A stretch of 64,000 bases of DNA from CAVVJA01 sp963809815 (lineage in GTDB: Bacteria; Actinomycetota; Actinomycetes; Mycobacteriales; Jatrophihabitantaceae): contig CAWELM010000022.1 in assembly GCA_963809815.1 (NCBI GenBank), forward strand, positions 1-64,000. The letters run 5' to 3'. Position 1 is the first letter of the stretch. Every line of letters starts with the position of its first letter. The notes below the pieces were generated by a model. It was not told the DNA's origin, did no database searches, and saw nothing but the letters and a program-made list of their open reading frames with translations. Position numbers and translations under genes: made by a program. This document shows positions 25,801 to 32,739 of this stretch, piece after piece.

Positions 25801-26124
25801 GCAACCGGCGATCTGGCTTCCCAGATCGCGTGGCGCGGTACCCGGTTGCCCTGTCGGCTCGCGGTCGGTGACACCTCGGGGGCCGAGGACCTCGGTCGGG
25901 CAGCGTTGGCGCTGGCCGAGAACACCGACGATCTCGAGCTCTTGGGCTACGCGCACGCGGGACTCGCCGCTGTGCTGGCCGCGGCCGGCGATTCGCACGG
26001 CGCGGCGGCGGAGACCTCGGCGGCGTTATCCGCATACCGCGCCAAGGGCGACGTCGTCTCGGCGCCGATGCTCGACATCGCCATAGTAGAGACCACTACG
26101 GAGACGCTGTTGCAGGGCGGATAA
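22828..26124 (+). CDS. Class III adenylate/guanylate cyclase fused to an AAA ATPase and TPR-like domain
   Basis: A 1098-residue multidomain protein. A short zinc ribbon (C20, C23, C34, C37) is followed by a class III nucleotidyl cyclase domain (about 55-230) with metal Asp63 (CDVVEST), Lys103 and Asp107 in EKFIGDAVMAVFG, and GAVNMAARLEQ. These are the key residues of an active cyclase. Next come an AAA_16/NB-ARC-like ATPase with Walker A PAGLGKSR near 280 and Walker B LVVVIDDIHW near 402, and a long helical TPR-like C-terminus. Such proteins are thought to couple signal sensing to cAMP. The ATG at 22828 lacks a clear ribosome site and overlaps the previous gene by 32 bases. The next gene encodes a cyclic-nucleotide-binding transporter. 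Confidence 0.88.
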   Translation: MGTSRSSSGPDPGSAAAIRCDRCQELTARPARFCRQCGAPLPADQVVTAAQEVRKTVTCVFCDVVESTALGERLDPEAVRRVMSLYFEEMRRAVERHGGTVEKFIGDAVMAVFGVPKLHEDDALRAVRAAEEMSAALHHLNEEVGAAWGVTLAARIGVDTGEVVASETHADQRLVTGGAVNMAARLEQHAAAGEILLGETTYRLVRGAVDADLVVPITVKGRADPVTAWRLRHVTPDASWLQRRLDAPVVGREEELATLEDLFQQCLPASCRLVSIVAPAGLGKSRLVREFIQRIRGRARVTRGDCLPYGEGVTYWPIAELIQDLAGFAQTDDFDEARSRILALVQARGAAGGRYHEADAEHIAEVVAGAVGLSGLTAETTEIAWAVRRLLETTALTGGPLVVVIDDIHWAEPALLDLLEHVATLTSDVPLLMVCTARPELAEVASGWSDEVPEAVRLTLDPLDTTDVDALLNGLLDGMHLPEYLRTRIMAASDGNPLFVEELVRMLIDDGILVRTDEGWMATAELKDLVIPPSVTAILASRLDRLEPSERALIQRAAVMGREFYRDALEHLGVASLPRLEEDLRSLVSKQLVQRVGAGFGGSETYRFFHLLTRDAAYASVPKETRVDLHEQFAGWLESAAGTRSTEYEEIIGYHLEQAVRHLRELGRLGGRDTALGTRAGRWLSAAGRRSLARDDMSAAANLLERAAAMLQSADPERPALLRDLATALVARGRFEDAERALNQANESARLAQDHALADLAALDGHFIRLQTQPDRAFEEVRRATDDAYRAFSEAANDIGLARVWRLRAELDWMACAYGRTTEALDRALYHAHHAGEVREESAITVWLAACLALGPTPASGAVTRCHELLDQSRGSRRVEAAVCTVLAYLSAMAGAGVEARTYLERSRQRHEELGLTFSRAHWTVLSGMALLYVGDPEAAEAELRWGYQTLRDMGERAALSTVAAYLARVLVAEGRYAEAEALTVESEHAAATGDLASQIAWRGTRLPCRLAVGDTSGAEDLGRAALALAENTDDLELLGYAHAGLAAVLAAAGDSHGAAAETSAALSAYRAKGDVVSAPMLDIAIVETTTETLLQGG

Positions 26125-26128
26125 CCAC

Positions 26129-27784
26129 GTGGCACGAACCCAGATCCGGGCCGCCGATCGCCGCGCGACCTTCCGGGAGGCGCTTCGGTCGCCGGACGTT
26201 CGACGAATCGAGCTGGGTTGGGGATTCTCGGTAGTGGGCGAGGCCGCGAGCACGGTGGCCCTCGTGGTGTTCGCCTTCGCGGCGGGCGGGGCCGGGCTGG
26301 TTGCGGTCTACGGCCTCTTCCGCATGCTCGCCGGCGTCACGGTGGCCCTCGGGATCGCCGGCATCGGCGACCGGGTCCGCAGCGAGGTTCCGCTGCGGGT
26401 CTCGACCGCGCTGAAGGCCATCCTGCTTACGCTCGCGACGGTTACCGCTGCTATGGATGGGCCCGCACTCGGCGTCATCGTGCTGGCCGCGAGCAGCTCC
26501 GGACTCGAAGGCGCGTACCGGCCGTTGCAGGCCGCGACCCTGCAATGGCTAGTGCGCACGCCGGCCGAGTTGGCCGCGGCCAATGTCGTCGCGTCGATGA
26601 TGGAGAGCACGGGCAATCTCATCGGCCCGGTCGTGGCCGGTGTGCTGCTAGCTGTGGCTGACCCGACCGCGTCGATCGCACTCGCAGCCGCCTTCTTCGG
26701 CTTGGCCTGGCTGTCACTGCTTCGGCTGACCGTGGAGAGCCGCCGTCCCGCCTCGGGGTCCAACCGGGTGCTGCACGACATGGTGACCGGCGTCAAGGCT
26801 TTCGTGCGGCTTGCTCCGCCCGGCGGCTTCGCGATCCTAGCTTTCGCGCAGACGTTCGTCCGGGGTGCCGTCACCGTGCTGATCGCGGTGCTTGCGGTCG
26901 ACGTGCTGGCCCTCGGCGAGCAGGCCGTCGGCTGGCTTAACGCGGCGCTTGGCGTCGGCGGACTGATCGGTGGAGTCATCGCCGCTGCCGTCGTCCGGGT
27001 TACCCGGCTGGGCCGGACCTTCATCGCGGGCGTGCTCTTGTGGGGATTACCGCTTGTTCTGCTATGGCTCGTGATAAATCCAGCCGTCGCCTACCTAGCA
27101 TTTGTCGCAATCGGGATCGGCAATGCCATGGAAGATGTCGGCGCTTTTACGCTGGTCACCCGGCTGTTGAGCCCACGCATGACGGCGCGGGTTCTGGGTG
27201 TGCTCGAGCTTGCCGCGCTAGCAGGGATCGGCCTGGGATCGGTCGCGGCCCCATCGCTGCTGGACGCCTTCGACGTGCGCGGCACCCTAGCGCTGCTCGG
27301 GCTTGCCTTGACGGGCCTGACGATTGCCCACGCCCGGCGGTTCGCGCGGATCGATCGAACCATGCCGCAGCCGGGCCGGGAGGTCGACCTGCTGCGAAAC
27401 CTCCCGATCTTCGCCCCGCTGCCGCTGGCGGTCACCGAGCTGCTCACGACGGAGCTCCGGCCGCAGGAGTTCGAATCCGGCAGCGTCGTCATGAGAGAGG
27501 GCGACCCGGGCGAGGAGTTCCACGTCATCGCGAGTGGATCCGCATCGGTGACGGTGCGGGGCGAGCCGCGGCCGTCTTTAGGGTCAGGCGACTGCTTCGG
27601 CGAGATCGCTCTGCTCCGCGACATGCCGCGGACGGCCACCATCATCGCCGCCGAGCCACTGCATACGCTCGCGCTTCGGCGAGAGCAGTTCTTGACCGCG
27701 GTAGCAAGCAGCGCGCGGAGCGGCGTGGCGGCCGAGTCTTTCGTGGCTGAACGTCTCGGCGAAGACCCACCCGGAGAACGTTAA
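26129..27784 (+). CDS. MFS transporter with C-terminal cyclic-nucleotide-binding domain
   Basis: A 551-residue protein. Residues about 20-405 are an MFS-type transporter with 10-12 hydrophobic segments (GFSVVGEAASTVALVVFAF at the start). Residues about 420-540 are a CRP/PKA-type cyclic-nucleotide-binding domain with REGDPGEEFHVIASG and the phosphate-binding cassette FGEIALLRDMPRTATI (near 490-505), whose Glu and Arg are intact. The GTG start lies four bases after the cyclase stop, so the two are one operon. The pairing predicts that cAMP made by the cyclase gates or tunes this transporter. The cargo is unknown. Confidence 0.88.
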   Translation: MARTQIRAADRRATFREALRSPDVRRIELGWGFSVVGEAASTVALVVFAFAAGGAGLVAVYGLFRMLAGVTVALGIAGIGDRVRSEVPLRVSTALKAILLTLATVTAAMDGPALGVIVLAASSSGLEGAYRPLQAATLQWLVRTPAELAAANVVASMMESTGNLIGPVVAGVLLAVADPTASIALAAAFFGLAWLSLLRLTVESRRPASGSNRVLHDMVTGVKAFVRLAPPGGFAILAFAQTFVRGAVTVLIAVLAVDVLALGEQAVGWLNAALGVGGLIGGVIAAAVVRVTRLGRTFIAGVLLWGLPLVLLWLVINPAVAYLAFVAIGIGNAMEDVGAFTLVTRLLSPRMTARVLGVLELAALAGIGLGSVAAPSLLDAFDVRGTLALLGLALTGLTIAHARRFARIDRTMPQPGREVDLLRNLPIFAPLPLAVTELLTTELRPQEFESGSVVMREGDPGEEFHVIASGSASVTVRGEPRPSLGSGDCFGEIALLRDMPRTATIIAAEPLHTLALRREQFLTAVASSARSGVAAESFVAERLGEDPPGER

Positions 27785-27799
27785 GTGACGGCGCATGCG

Positions 27800-27832
27800 C
27801 AGCAGGCTGTCGTCGCTGAGCGTCGCCTGCTG
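27800..27832 (+). terminator. Hairpin after the cyclase-MFS operon
   Basis: CAGCAGGC (27800-27807) pairs with GCCTGCTG (27825-27832), 16 bases past the stop. There is no T-run, so it would be a hairpin-only terminator or a stability element. The remaining sequence up to 28019 shows no gene. Confidence 0.35.
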
Positions 27833-28019
27833 AGCGTCGCTTCGCGTGCAGCGCTGGTACCGCTGTGACGGCTGAGGCGTTCCGTAGTTGACTTCGGCAC
27901 CACGAGTGTGCGTGAGGCTGCGGCCGAGGACCACCGCGCCGGTCAGGGCTTCCGGCGGAGGCGCGGTCGCTGATCGGGCCGGGCGCTCGCGGCGCGGCGG
28001 CGCATAGCAGGGTGGTGTC

Positions 28020-28685
28020 ATGACGTGCTTCGTTCTGATTCCTGGCTCGGGCGGCACCGCGTGGTACTGGAGTCGGGTCGCCCCGTTGCTCGTGGCGGCA
28101 GGCCACGACGCCCATCCGGTAGATCTCCCGGGAGATGACGAGACGGCCGGGATCCGCGAGTACGCCGACCTCGTGGTGCGGACCGCCCAGGGTGGCCACG
28201 ATGTCGTTCTCGTTGCCCAGTCGATGGGCGGCTTTACCGCGGCGTTGGTGTGCGAGCAGATCTCGGTGGCTGGGCTGACGTTCGTGAACGCGATGATTCC
28301 TGATCCAGGCGAGACAGCAGGTGAGTGGTGGGCGAACGTCGACGCGGTGGCCGAGCGGGAGCGGGCAGCTGACGCCGGCGGATACAGCCGCGATTTCGAC
28401 CTGACGACGTACTTCCTGCACGACGTCCCACCCGAGGTCGCCGCCGAAGGAGAGCCGTTCCAGCGGCCGGAGGCCGAGATCGGGTTCACTCAACCCTGCG
28501 ACTTCACCGCGTGGCCGGCGGTCCCAATTCGCGTGCTCGCCGGTGCTGACGATCGGTTCTTCCCCGTTGCCTTTCAGCGCCGGGTCGCCGAGCAACGGCT
28601 TGGGGTGAGCGCGGACGCGCTACCCGGCGGTCACCTCATAGCGTTGTCGAATCCCACGGGCGTGGCGAACTATCTACTCAGCTGA
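28020..28685 (+). CDS. Alpha/beta-fold hydrolase (esterase-like)
   Basis: A 221-residue single-domain alpha/beta hydrolase. The oxyanion stretch PGSGGTAWYW, nucleophile elbow AQSMGGF, acid in GADDRFFP and catalytic His in GGHLIALSNP form a full triad. It resembles plant methylesterase/EstC-like short hydrolases. The ATG follows GGTGGTGTC, a weak ribosome site. It stands alone; substrate unknown. Confidence 0.85.
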   Translation: MTCFVLIPGSGGTAWYWSRVAPLLVAAGHDAHPVDLPGDDETAGIREYADLVVRTAQGGHDVVLVAQSMGGFTAALVCEQISVAGLTFVNAMIPDPGETAGEWWANVDAVAERERAADAGGYSRDFDLTTYFLHDVPPEVAAEGEPFQRPEAEIGFTQPCDFTAWPAVPIRVLAGADDRFFPVAFQRRVAEQRLGVSADALPGGHLIALSNPTGVANYLLS

Positions 28686-29032
28686 TCAGACCAGAGGGCG
28701 AGTCGACCGACGTCGCGCAGGCCCCTTCGTTACCGAAGATGAGACGCACGAGCTGCGCTGTGCGCCGGCGGCCAGAATCTGACTGACCGGCGTGGCCTCG
28801 TCGATCGTCGCGCTGCTGGCGATCGTGTATCTCCGACGCGGGCACCCACTCCTAGTAAACGTGCGCGAGAAGCGTGCGCGACGCTTGACGGGAGTATCCG
28901 TGGTGACCACGGAGTCGCCACGGAATCTGCAGATCCGTGACGTCCACCGATGCCAGCCGGCCGGTGATTCAGCAGCCTCGATAGGAGCGCACAAACCTGC
29001 GCCAACGTGCGGGACTATTGAGGAGCTTTCAC
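28686..29032. other. 347-base gap with palindromes, no gene supported
   Basis: A long plus-strand frame crosses this stretch but has no recognisable content or ribosome site. The notable contents are the two palindromes at 28898-28939. The ribosome site GAGGAG at the right end belongs to the small gene at 29033. Confidence 0.5.
28898..28939. promoter_or_regulatory. Two adjacent palindromes with CCGTG/CACGG half-sites
   Basis: CCGTGG-TGA-CCACGG (28898-28912) is a perfect palindrome. Six bases later CACGG-A-ATCTGCAGAT-CCGTG (28919-28939) forms another, with one bulged base around a perfect ATCTGCAGAT core. The four CCGTG/CACGG half-sites within 42 bases look like an operator for the gene at 29033, or an RNA double hairpin. 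Confidence 0.45.
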
Positions 29033-29236
29033 ATGATCAGTCATGTTGTGCTGGGCGACGTAGCGGCCGAGCGGTCTGCGACGCTACGACTGCAAGCGGA
29101 GGAATTTCGGCGGGCCAAGAAGGCGGATTCGGCTCGTGCGGAACGTCGTCGCGATGCCGGATCGCGAATGCCATGGTGGCCTCGTGGCATCAGCCGACCT
29201 CGGTTGCTCGAGCCGGCGATCGACACGGGACCCTAG
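29033..29236 (+). CDS. Small basic protein, unknown
   Basis: A 67-residue protein starting MISHVVLGDVAAERSATLRL, with an Arg/Ala-rich helical centre (EEFRRAKKADSARAERRRDA) and a Pro/Trp-containing tail. GAGGAG lies nine bases before the ATG at 29033, which decides the start. It resembles the short basic ORFs frequent in actinobacteria; no domain recognised. Its TAG shares the bases CTAG with the stop of the convergent ROK gene. Confidence 0.65.
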   Translation: MISHVVLGDVAAERSATLRLQAEEFRRAKKADSARAERRRDAGSRMPWWPRGISRPRLLEPAIDTGP

Positions 29237-30279
29237 GACAGTGTGAATTGCGGCGCGCCGCCCACCGAGGCCAGCGCGGCGATGGCCGAGCCCCGGGCGC
29301 CGGCCATGTCCAGGTCAGGGACGAGGGCGAGGGTGGTGAGCCGCCGTTGCTCTTCTCGAAGCACGGTGTTGGCCTGCACCTGCTCCAGGAACCAGTCACG
29401 CAGCTTGGGGGTGGTCTCGACAACTCCGCCCCCCAAGAAGTAGGCCGCTGGGTCGGTGAAATTCGCGGCGATCGTGAACAGCCGCCCCAGCGCCATCGCT
29501 TGCTGCTCGAAGATATGTAGCGCCATCGGATCGTCATTCTCGGCATATGACCTGACCAGCTTGGCCGCCTGGCCAATGGACGCCATCTGGTGCAGCTCGT
29601 GGTCCGGATAGCGGCCAAGCCAGTAGGGCAGCAGATTCTTCTCGATGCCCTTCAGGGAGGCGACGCTTTCCCCGTCACCGCTGAATCCGCAGTTGCACTC
29701 CGGCAGTAGCTGGTCGGCCTCGAGCAGCCCATCCATCGGAATATGAATGTGTCCCAGTTCCCCCGCCATGCCGGCAACACCCTTGATGACTCGGCCGGCC
29801 TCGATTACGCCCCCGCCGAGTCCGGTGCCGACGATCGCGGAGACCGAGGATTCCTCGGCGGCACGGTCGCCGAAGAATCGGTGGTGGGCGTAGAGGGCGG
29901 CGGCGTTCCCGTCGTTGTTGTATACGACGGGAAGCTGTAGCCGCTCCTCCAGGGCGCTGCGGAAATCGAAGCCGCGCCAAGCCGGTGCCGAGAAGTTCGT
30001 GGCGCCGCGGGACGAGATGATCCCGTCCGCGCTGGTCGGGCCGGGCGTGTCCAGCCCGACCGCCCGCACCTCCGTTCGGGCCGTCTCGGTCAGCTCGAGG
30101 ACATTTTTCAGCGCCGAAGCCAACGCGCTGAGGGCGGCTGCCGGGCCCTCATGGACGAAGGAGCCATTCTCGACGAGCCGGTCGACGAGGAAGTGTCCAC
30201 GCGAGTCCAGCACGGTGGCGTTGTTGCTCGTTCCGCCGTTGTCCAGTCCGACCACAACCCAATGCTGTCTAGCGGCCAT
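29233..30279 (-). CDS. ROK-family sugar kinase (glucokinase-like)
   Basis: A 348-residue ROK protein without an N-terminal helix-turn-helix, hence a kinase rather than a repressor. It has the ATP motif GLDNGGTSNNATVLD, GTGLGGGV and the catalytic/zinc region GELGHIHI. The usual zinc cluster CxCGxxGCxE is present only in part: CNCGFSGDGE keeps two Cys, but the third is Asp. The substrate is probably glucose or a related hexose. It is convergent with the small gene at 29033 and divergent from the SDR at 30426. Confidence 0.88.
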   Translation of the reverse strand: MAARQHWVVVGLDNGGTSNNATVLDSRGHFLVDRLVENGSFVHEGPAAALSALASALKNVLELTETARTEVRAVGLDTPGPTSADGIISSRGATNFSAPAWRGFDFRSALEERLQLPVVYNNDGNAAALYAHHRFFGDRAAEESSVSAIVGTGLGGGVIEAGRVIKGVAGMAGELGHIHIPMDGLLEADQLLPECNCGFSGDGESVASLKGIEKNLLPYWLGRYPDHELHQMASIGQAAKLVRSYAENDDPMALHIFEQQAMALGRLFTIAANFTDPAAYFLGGGVVETTPKLRDWFLEQVQANTVLREEQRRLTTLALVPDLDMAGARGSAIAALASVGGAPQFTLS

Positions 30280-30425
30280 CGTGCTACCTCCTGTGGATCA
30301 CAGCGGGGACGTGCATTGCGGGTGGCGTCCCGGTGCGGCGAGCGCCATACAACGATATTGCCGTGTGAAGCTAATTGTTGACCGGATAATGGTCGACTCA
30401 CGCGGCGAATGTTCTGGAGACCTGC

Positions 30426-31178
30426 ATGTCCCGAGACCGCGCCGGGGATCGCGGTCCACGCCCGGCGGCCAATCCTGAGGATGTGGCGGGGCCGGTCGCC
30501 CTGGTCACAGGGGCCAATCGACGTCTAGGGCGAGAAGTCTGCCGACAACTCGCCGACCGTGGCTACACCGTCGCGCTTACCGCACGAGATCTGGCGAAGG
30601 CGACCCGTGCGGCGCGCGAAATCGACCGCACCGGCAGCAGAGTGCTCGCCGGTCAGCTCGACGTCAGCGACTCGGCGAGCGTCCGTGCCATGTCCGGTTG
30701 GCTGGCCGCCACGTTCGGCCGGTGCGACGTGTTGGTCAACAACGCTGCTGTCGACTATGACACCGACGCCCGGGCGGTCACAGCCGATCTGCAGCGAGTG
30801 CGCCGGGCCATGGAAACCAACGTGCTCGGGGCTTGGGCCGTCACCCAGGCCGTCTTGCCGTTGCTGCGCCGAAGTGCCCACCCGCGAATCGTCAATGTCT
30901 CCAGCGAAAGCGGCTCCATCAGCGAGATGACCGGTGGGACGCCCGGGTACGCCATGTCCAAGGCCGCGTTGAACGCCCTGACTCGGATGCTTGCTTACGA
31001 ACTGCGCGCCGATGGGGTGCTCGTCAACGCCGTGTGCCCTGGCTGGACGAACACCGACATGGGTCGCGGCGGCCGTCCGGTCAGCGCAGGCGCCGCGAGC
31101 ATCGTGTGGGCGGCGCTGCTCTCAGACGACGGTCCCACCGGCGGCTTCTTCCGGGACGGACTACGGCTCCCCTGGTGA
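30426..31178 (+). CDS. Short-chain dehydrogenase/reductase
   Basis: A 250-residue classical SDR. It has the cofactor motif TGANRRLG near residue 29, an NNAA motif (VLVNNAAVD), the catalytic Ser in NVSSESGS, and YAMSK (Tyr and Lys of the active site). The TARD sequence after beta-2 (Arg) suggests NADP preference. The first about 20 residues are not family-like, so a later start is possible. It resembles carbonyl reductases acting on small ketones or aldehydes; substrate unknown. Confidence 0.88.
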   Translation: MSRDRAGDRGPRPAANPEDVAGPVALVTGANRRLGREVCRQLADRGYTVALTARDLAKATRAAREIDRTGSRVLAGQLDVSDSASVRAMSGWLAATFGRCDVLVNNAAVDYDTDARAVTADLQRVRRAMETNVLGAWAVTQAVLPLLRRSAHPRIVNVSSESGSISEMTGGTPGYAMSKAALNALTRMLAYELRADGVLVNAVCPGWTNTDMGRGGRPVSAGAASIVWAALLSDDGPTGGFFRDGLRLPW

Positions 31179-31211
31179 TCCGTTCTGGATCGGCCGTGAT
31201 CGTCGAGCGGA

Positions 31212-32168
31212 TCAGGTGAACCGGACGATGCAAATGACGCCGGCCACCACGCAATAAATGGCGAACGGGGTGAGCGTGCGGGTCTCGAAGTAGCGAGTCA
31301 GCCACCGCACCGACAGGTAAGCGGCGACGCCGGCGACAACGGCGCCGAGGATGACTGGGCCATGAATGTGCGCCGCCGCTGGGCCGGCGAGCGTGGGCAG
31401 CTTCAGCACACCGGCAGCGAGGATTACCGGGGTGGCCAGGAGGAACGCGAATCGCGCGGCGTCCCGGTGGGAGAGGCCGCGGGCAAGTCCGCCGACCATC
31501 GTCACCCCGGAGCGGCTGATGCCGGCCAGCAATGCGGACGTCTGCAGGAATCCGATGACGCCTGCCTCCCGGTAGTGCAGCGTGGCCAGTCGGCGGGACG
31601 TCTGCTCGGACACCTTCGTCGTGCCGCCGGCCTGGTTCCCACCGACTGGGCCGGCTTCTTCGACGGAGTCGTCCGAGCCGATTGGAGCGCGGCGGCGGAG
31701 CCACTCGCCGGCAAACAGGATCAGCCCGTTGATGGTGAGGAAGATTGCCGCGGCGAGCGGCTTGGCGAACAGGGTGCGGAAGGCGTGCTCGAACAGCAGT
31801 CCCGTGATACCGACGGGGATCGTGCCGATGATGAGCAGCCAGGCCAGCCGTTCGTCCGCGTCGCGGGCAACGATGCGCCGCGCGGCCAAGGAGGGGCGCA
31901 CCGTCCGGGCCAAGCCGGCCGCGATGCGCACCCAATCGGCGCGGAAGAAGATGATCAGGGCGAGCGCGGTGGCGACATGCAACGCGACGATGAACGCGAG
32001 ATACGGGCTGGTCTCGCTGGCAGAGCTCGAGGACTCGGTGACGAGGCGCTCCCAGCTGCCGCCCAGAAAGGCGGGGACGAGCACGGAGTGACCGAGACTG
32101 GAGACCGGGAACATCTCGGTGACGCCTTGCAAGAGACCGATCACGGCGGCCTGGACGTAGCTGAGCAT
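31212..32168 (-). CDS. uppP: Undecaprenyl-diphosphatase (BacA/UppP type)
   Basis: A 318-residue integral membrane enzyme that recycles undecaprenyl diphosphate for peptidoglycan synthesis. Signature regions are LLQGVTEMFPVSSLGHSVL near the N-terminus and AGISRSGVTMVGGL in the second half. It has about eight membrane helices. A hydrophilic insert of about 40 residues (SDDSVEEAGPVGGNQAGGTT) lies in the central loop. The gene is divergent from a BlaI repressor gene, and the gap holds two BlaI-like palindromes, so it is probably part of a cell-wall stress response and may confer bacitracin tolerance. Confidence 0.93.
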   Translation of the reverse strand: MLSYVQAAVIGLLQGVTEMFPVSSLGHSVLVPAFLGGSWERLVTESSSSASETSPYLAFIVALHVATALALIIFFRADWVRIAAGLARTVRPSLAARRIVARDADERLAWLLIIGTIPVGITGLLFEHAFRTLFAKPLAAAIFLTINGLILFAGEWLRRRAPIGSDDSVEEAGPVGGNQAGGTTKVSEQTSRRLATLHYREAGVIGFLQTSALLAGISRSGVTMVGGLARGLSHRDAARFAFLLATPVILAAGVLKLPTLAGPAAAHIHGPVILGAVVAGVAAYLSVRWLTRYFETRTLTPFAIYCVVAGVICIVRFT

Positions 32169-32201
32169 CAGGGGCGAGCTTTCTGGTCGAGGTCCACGTA
32201 T

Positions 32202-32221
32202 CTCCTACAAATCTGTAGGAG
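32202..32221. promoter_or_regulatory. BlaI-type operator 1 (CTCCTACA-N4-TGTAGGAG)
   Basis: A perfect palindrome with eight-base arms, 34 bases before the uppP start. The TACA/TGTA core is that of BlaI/MecI operators. Confidence 0.75.
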
Positions 32222-32225
32222 CATA

Positions 32226-32245
32226 GTCCTACGCTACTGTAGGAC
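32226..32245. promoter_or_regulatory. BlaI-type operator 2 (GTCCTAC-N6-GTAGGAC)
   Basis: A perfect palindrome with seven-base arms and the same total length (20 bases) as operator 1, four bases further from uppP. Two adjacent copies between divergent genes are the usual BlaI layout. Confidence 0.75.
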
Positions 32246-32285
32246 ATCGCTGGGGGCGCGCGCAGCAACTCGTCGGACCACATCC

Positions 32286-32321
32286 GGCTCCGGGCGTGAT
32301 TAAGGCTCCGGGCGTGATTAA
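32286..32321 (+). repeat. Perfect 18-base tandem duplication before blaI
   Basis: GGCTCCGGGCGTGATTAA occurs twice in direct succession (32286-32303 and 32304-32321). The second copy ends in the AAGG of the blaI ribosome site. Probably a recent slippage duplication in the 5' leader. Confidence 0.9.
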
Positions 32322-32328
32322 GGAGTGC

Positions 32329-32739
32329 ATGGTGCAGACGCGGCGGCCGGCCGGCGGCCTGGAATCGGAGGTCCTGGCCGCGTTGTGGGCGGCGGACCGG
32401 CCGCTCACACCCGGCGAGGTCAGCGACGCGGTCGGTGGCGAACTGGCCTACACCACAGTGCAGACGATCCTCACGCGATTGCATCGCAAGGGTGCGGTGG
32501 TGCGAGAGCAGGCCGGGCGAGCGCACGCGTACCGTCCGGTCATCGACGATGCGGGGCTCGCTGCCCAGCGGATGCGCGCGATGCTCGATCGGGGTGGTGA
32601 TCACGCGGCGGTCCTGACGCGCTTCGTCGGCACGCTGACCCCGGACGACGAGGCGACACTCGCCAAGCTGCTCGGTGAGCATTACGCGCCTGCGCCCACG
32701 CCGCCCGGCGACCAGCCGGCGGACGAGGTCGACTCCTGA
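32329..32739 (+). CDS. blaI: BlaI/MecI-family repressor
   Basis: A 136-residue winged-helix repressor with SEVLAALWAADRPLTPGEVSDAV, the recognition region AYTTVQTILTRLHRKGAV and a C-terminal dimerisation helix. The ATG at 32329 has AAGGAG in front. BlaI is released from DNA when cleaved by a membrane M56 peptidase; that partner is the next gene, starting inside this stop (TGATG). It probably represses itself, the peptidase and uppP through the two palindromes at 32202-32245. Confidence 0.92.
   Translation: MVQTRRPAGGLESEVLAALWAADRPLTPGEVSDAVGGELAYTTVQTILTRLHRKGAVVREQAGRAHAYRPVIDDAGLAAQRMRAMLDRGGDHAAVLTRFVGTLTPDDEATLAKLLGEHYAPAPTPPGDQPADEVDS

Noticed and set aside
28792..29520. Plus-strand frame of 242 codons over the 28.7-29.0 kb gap
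   Set aside because: No ribosome site or domain; it runs into the antisense of the ROK gene. The short gene at 29033 in another frame has a better start.
30370..30400. AATTGTTGACCGGATAAT, similar to half of a lac operator, with a weak GTTGACC/GGTCGAC repeat
   Set aside because: The symmetry is imperfect and no LacI gene is adjacent; resemblance to the E. coli operator is probably coincidence.
31081..32682. Long minus-strand frame of about 530 codons
   Set aside because: It overlaps uppP in another frame and blaI in antisense; its translation is Arg/His/Pro-rich with no domain. Only the uppP frame is real.
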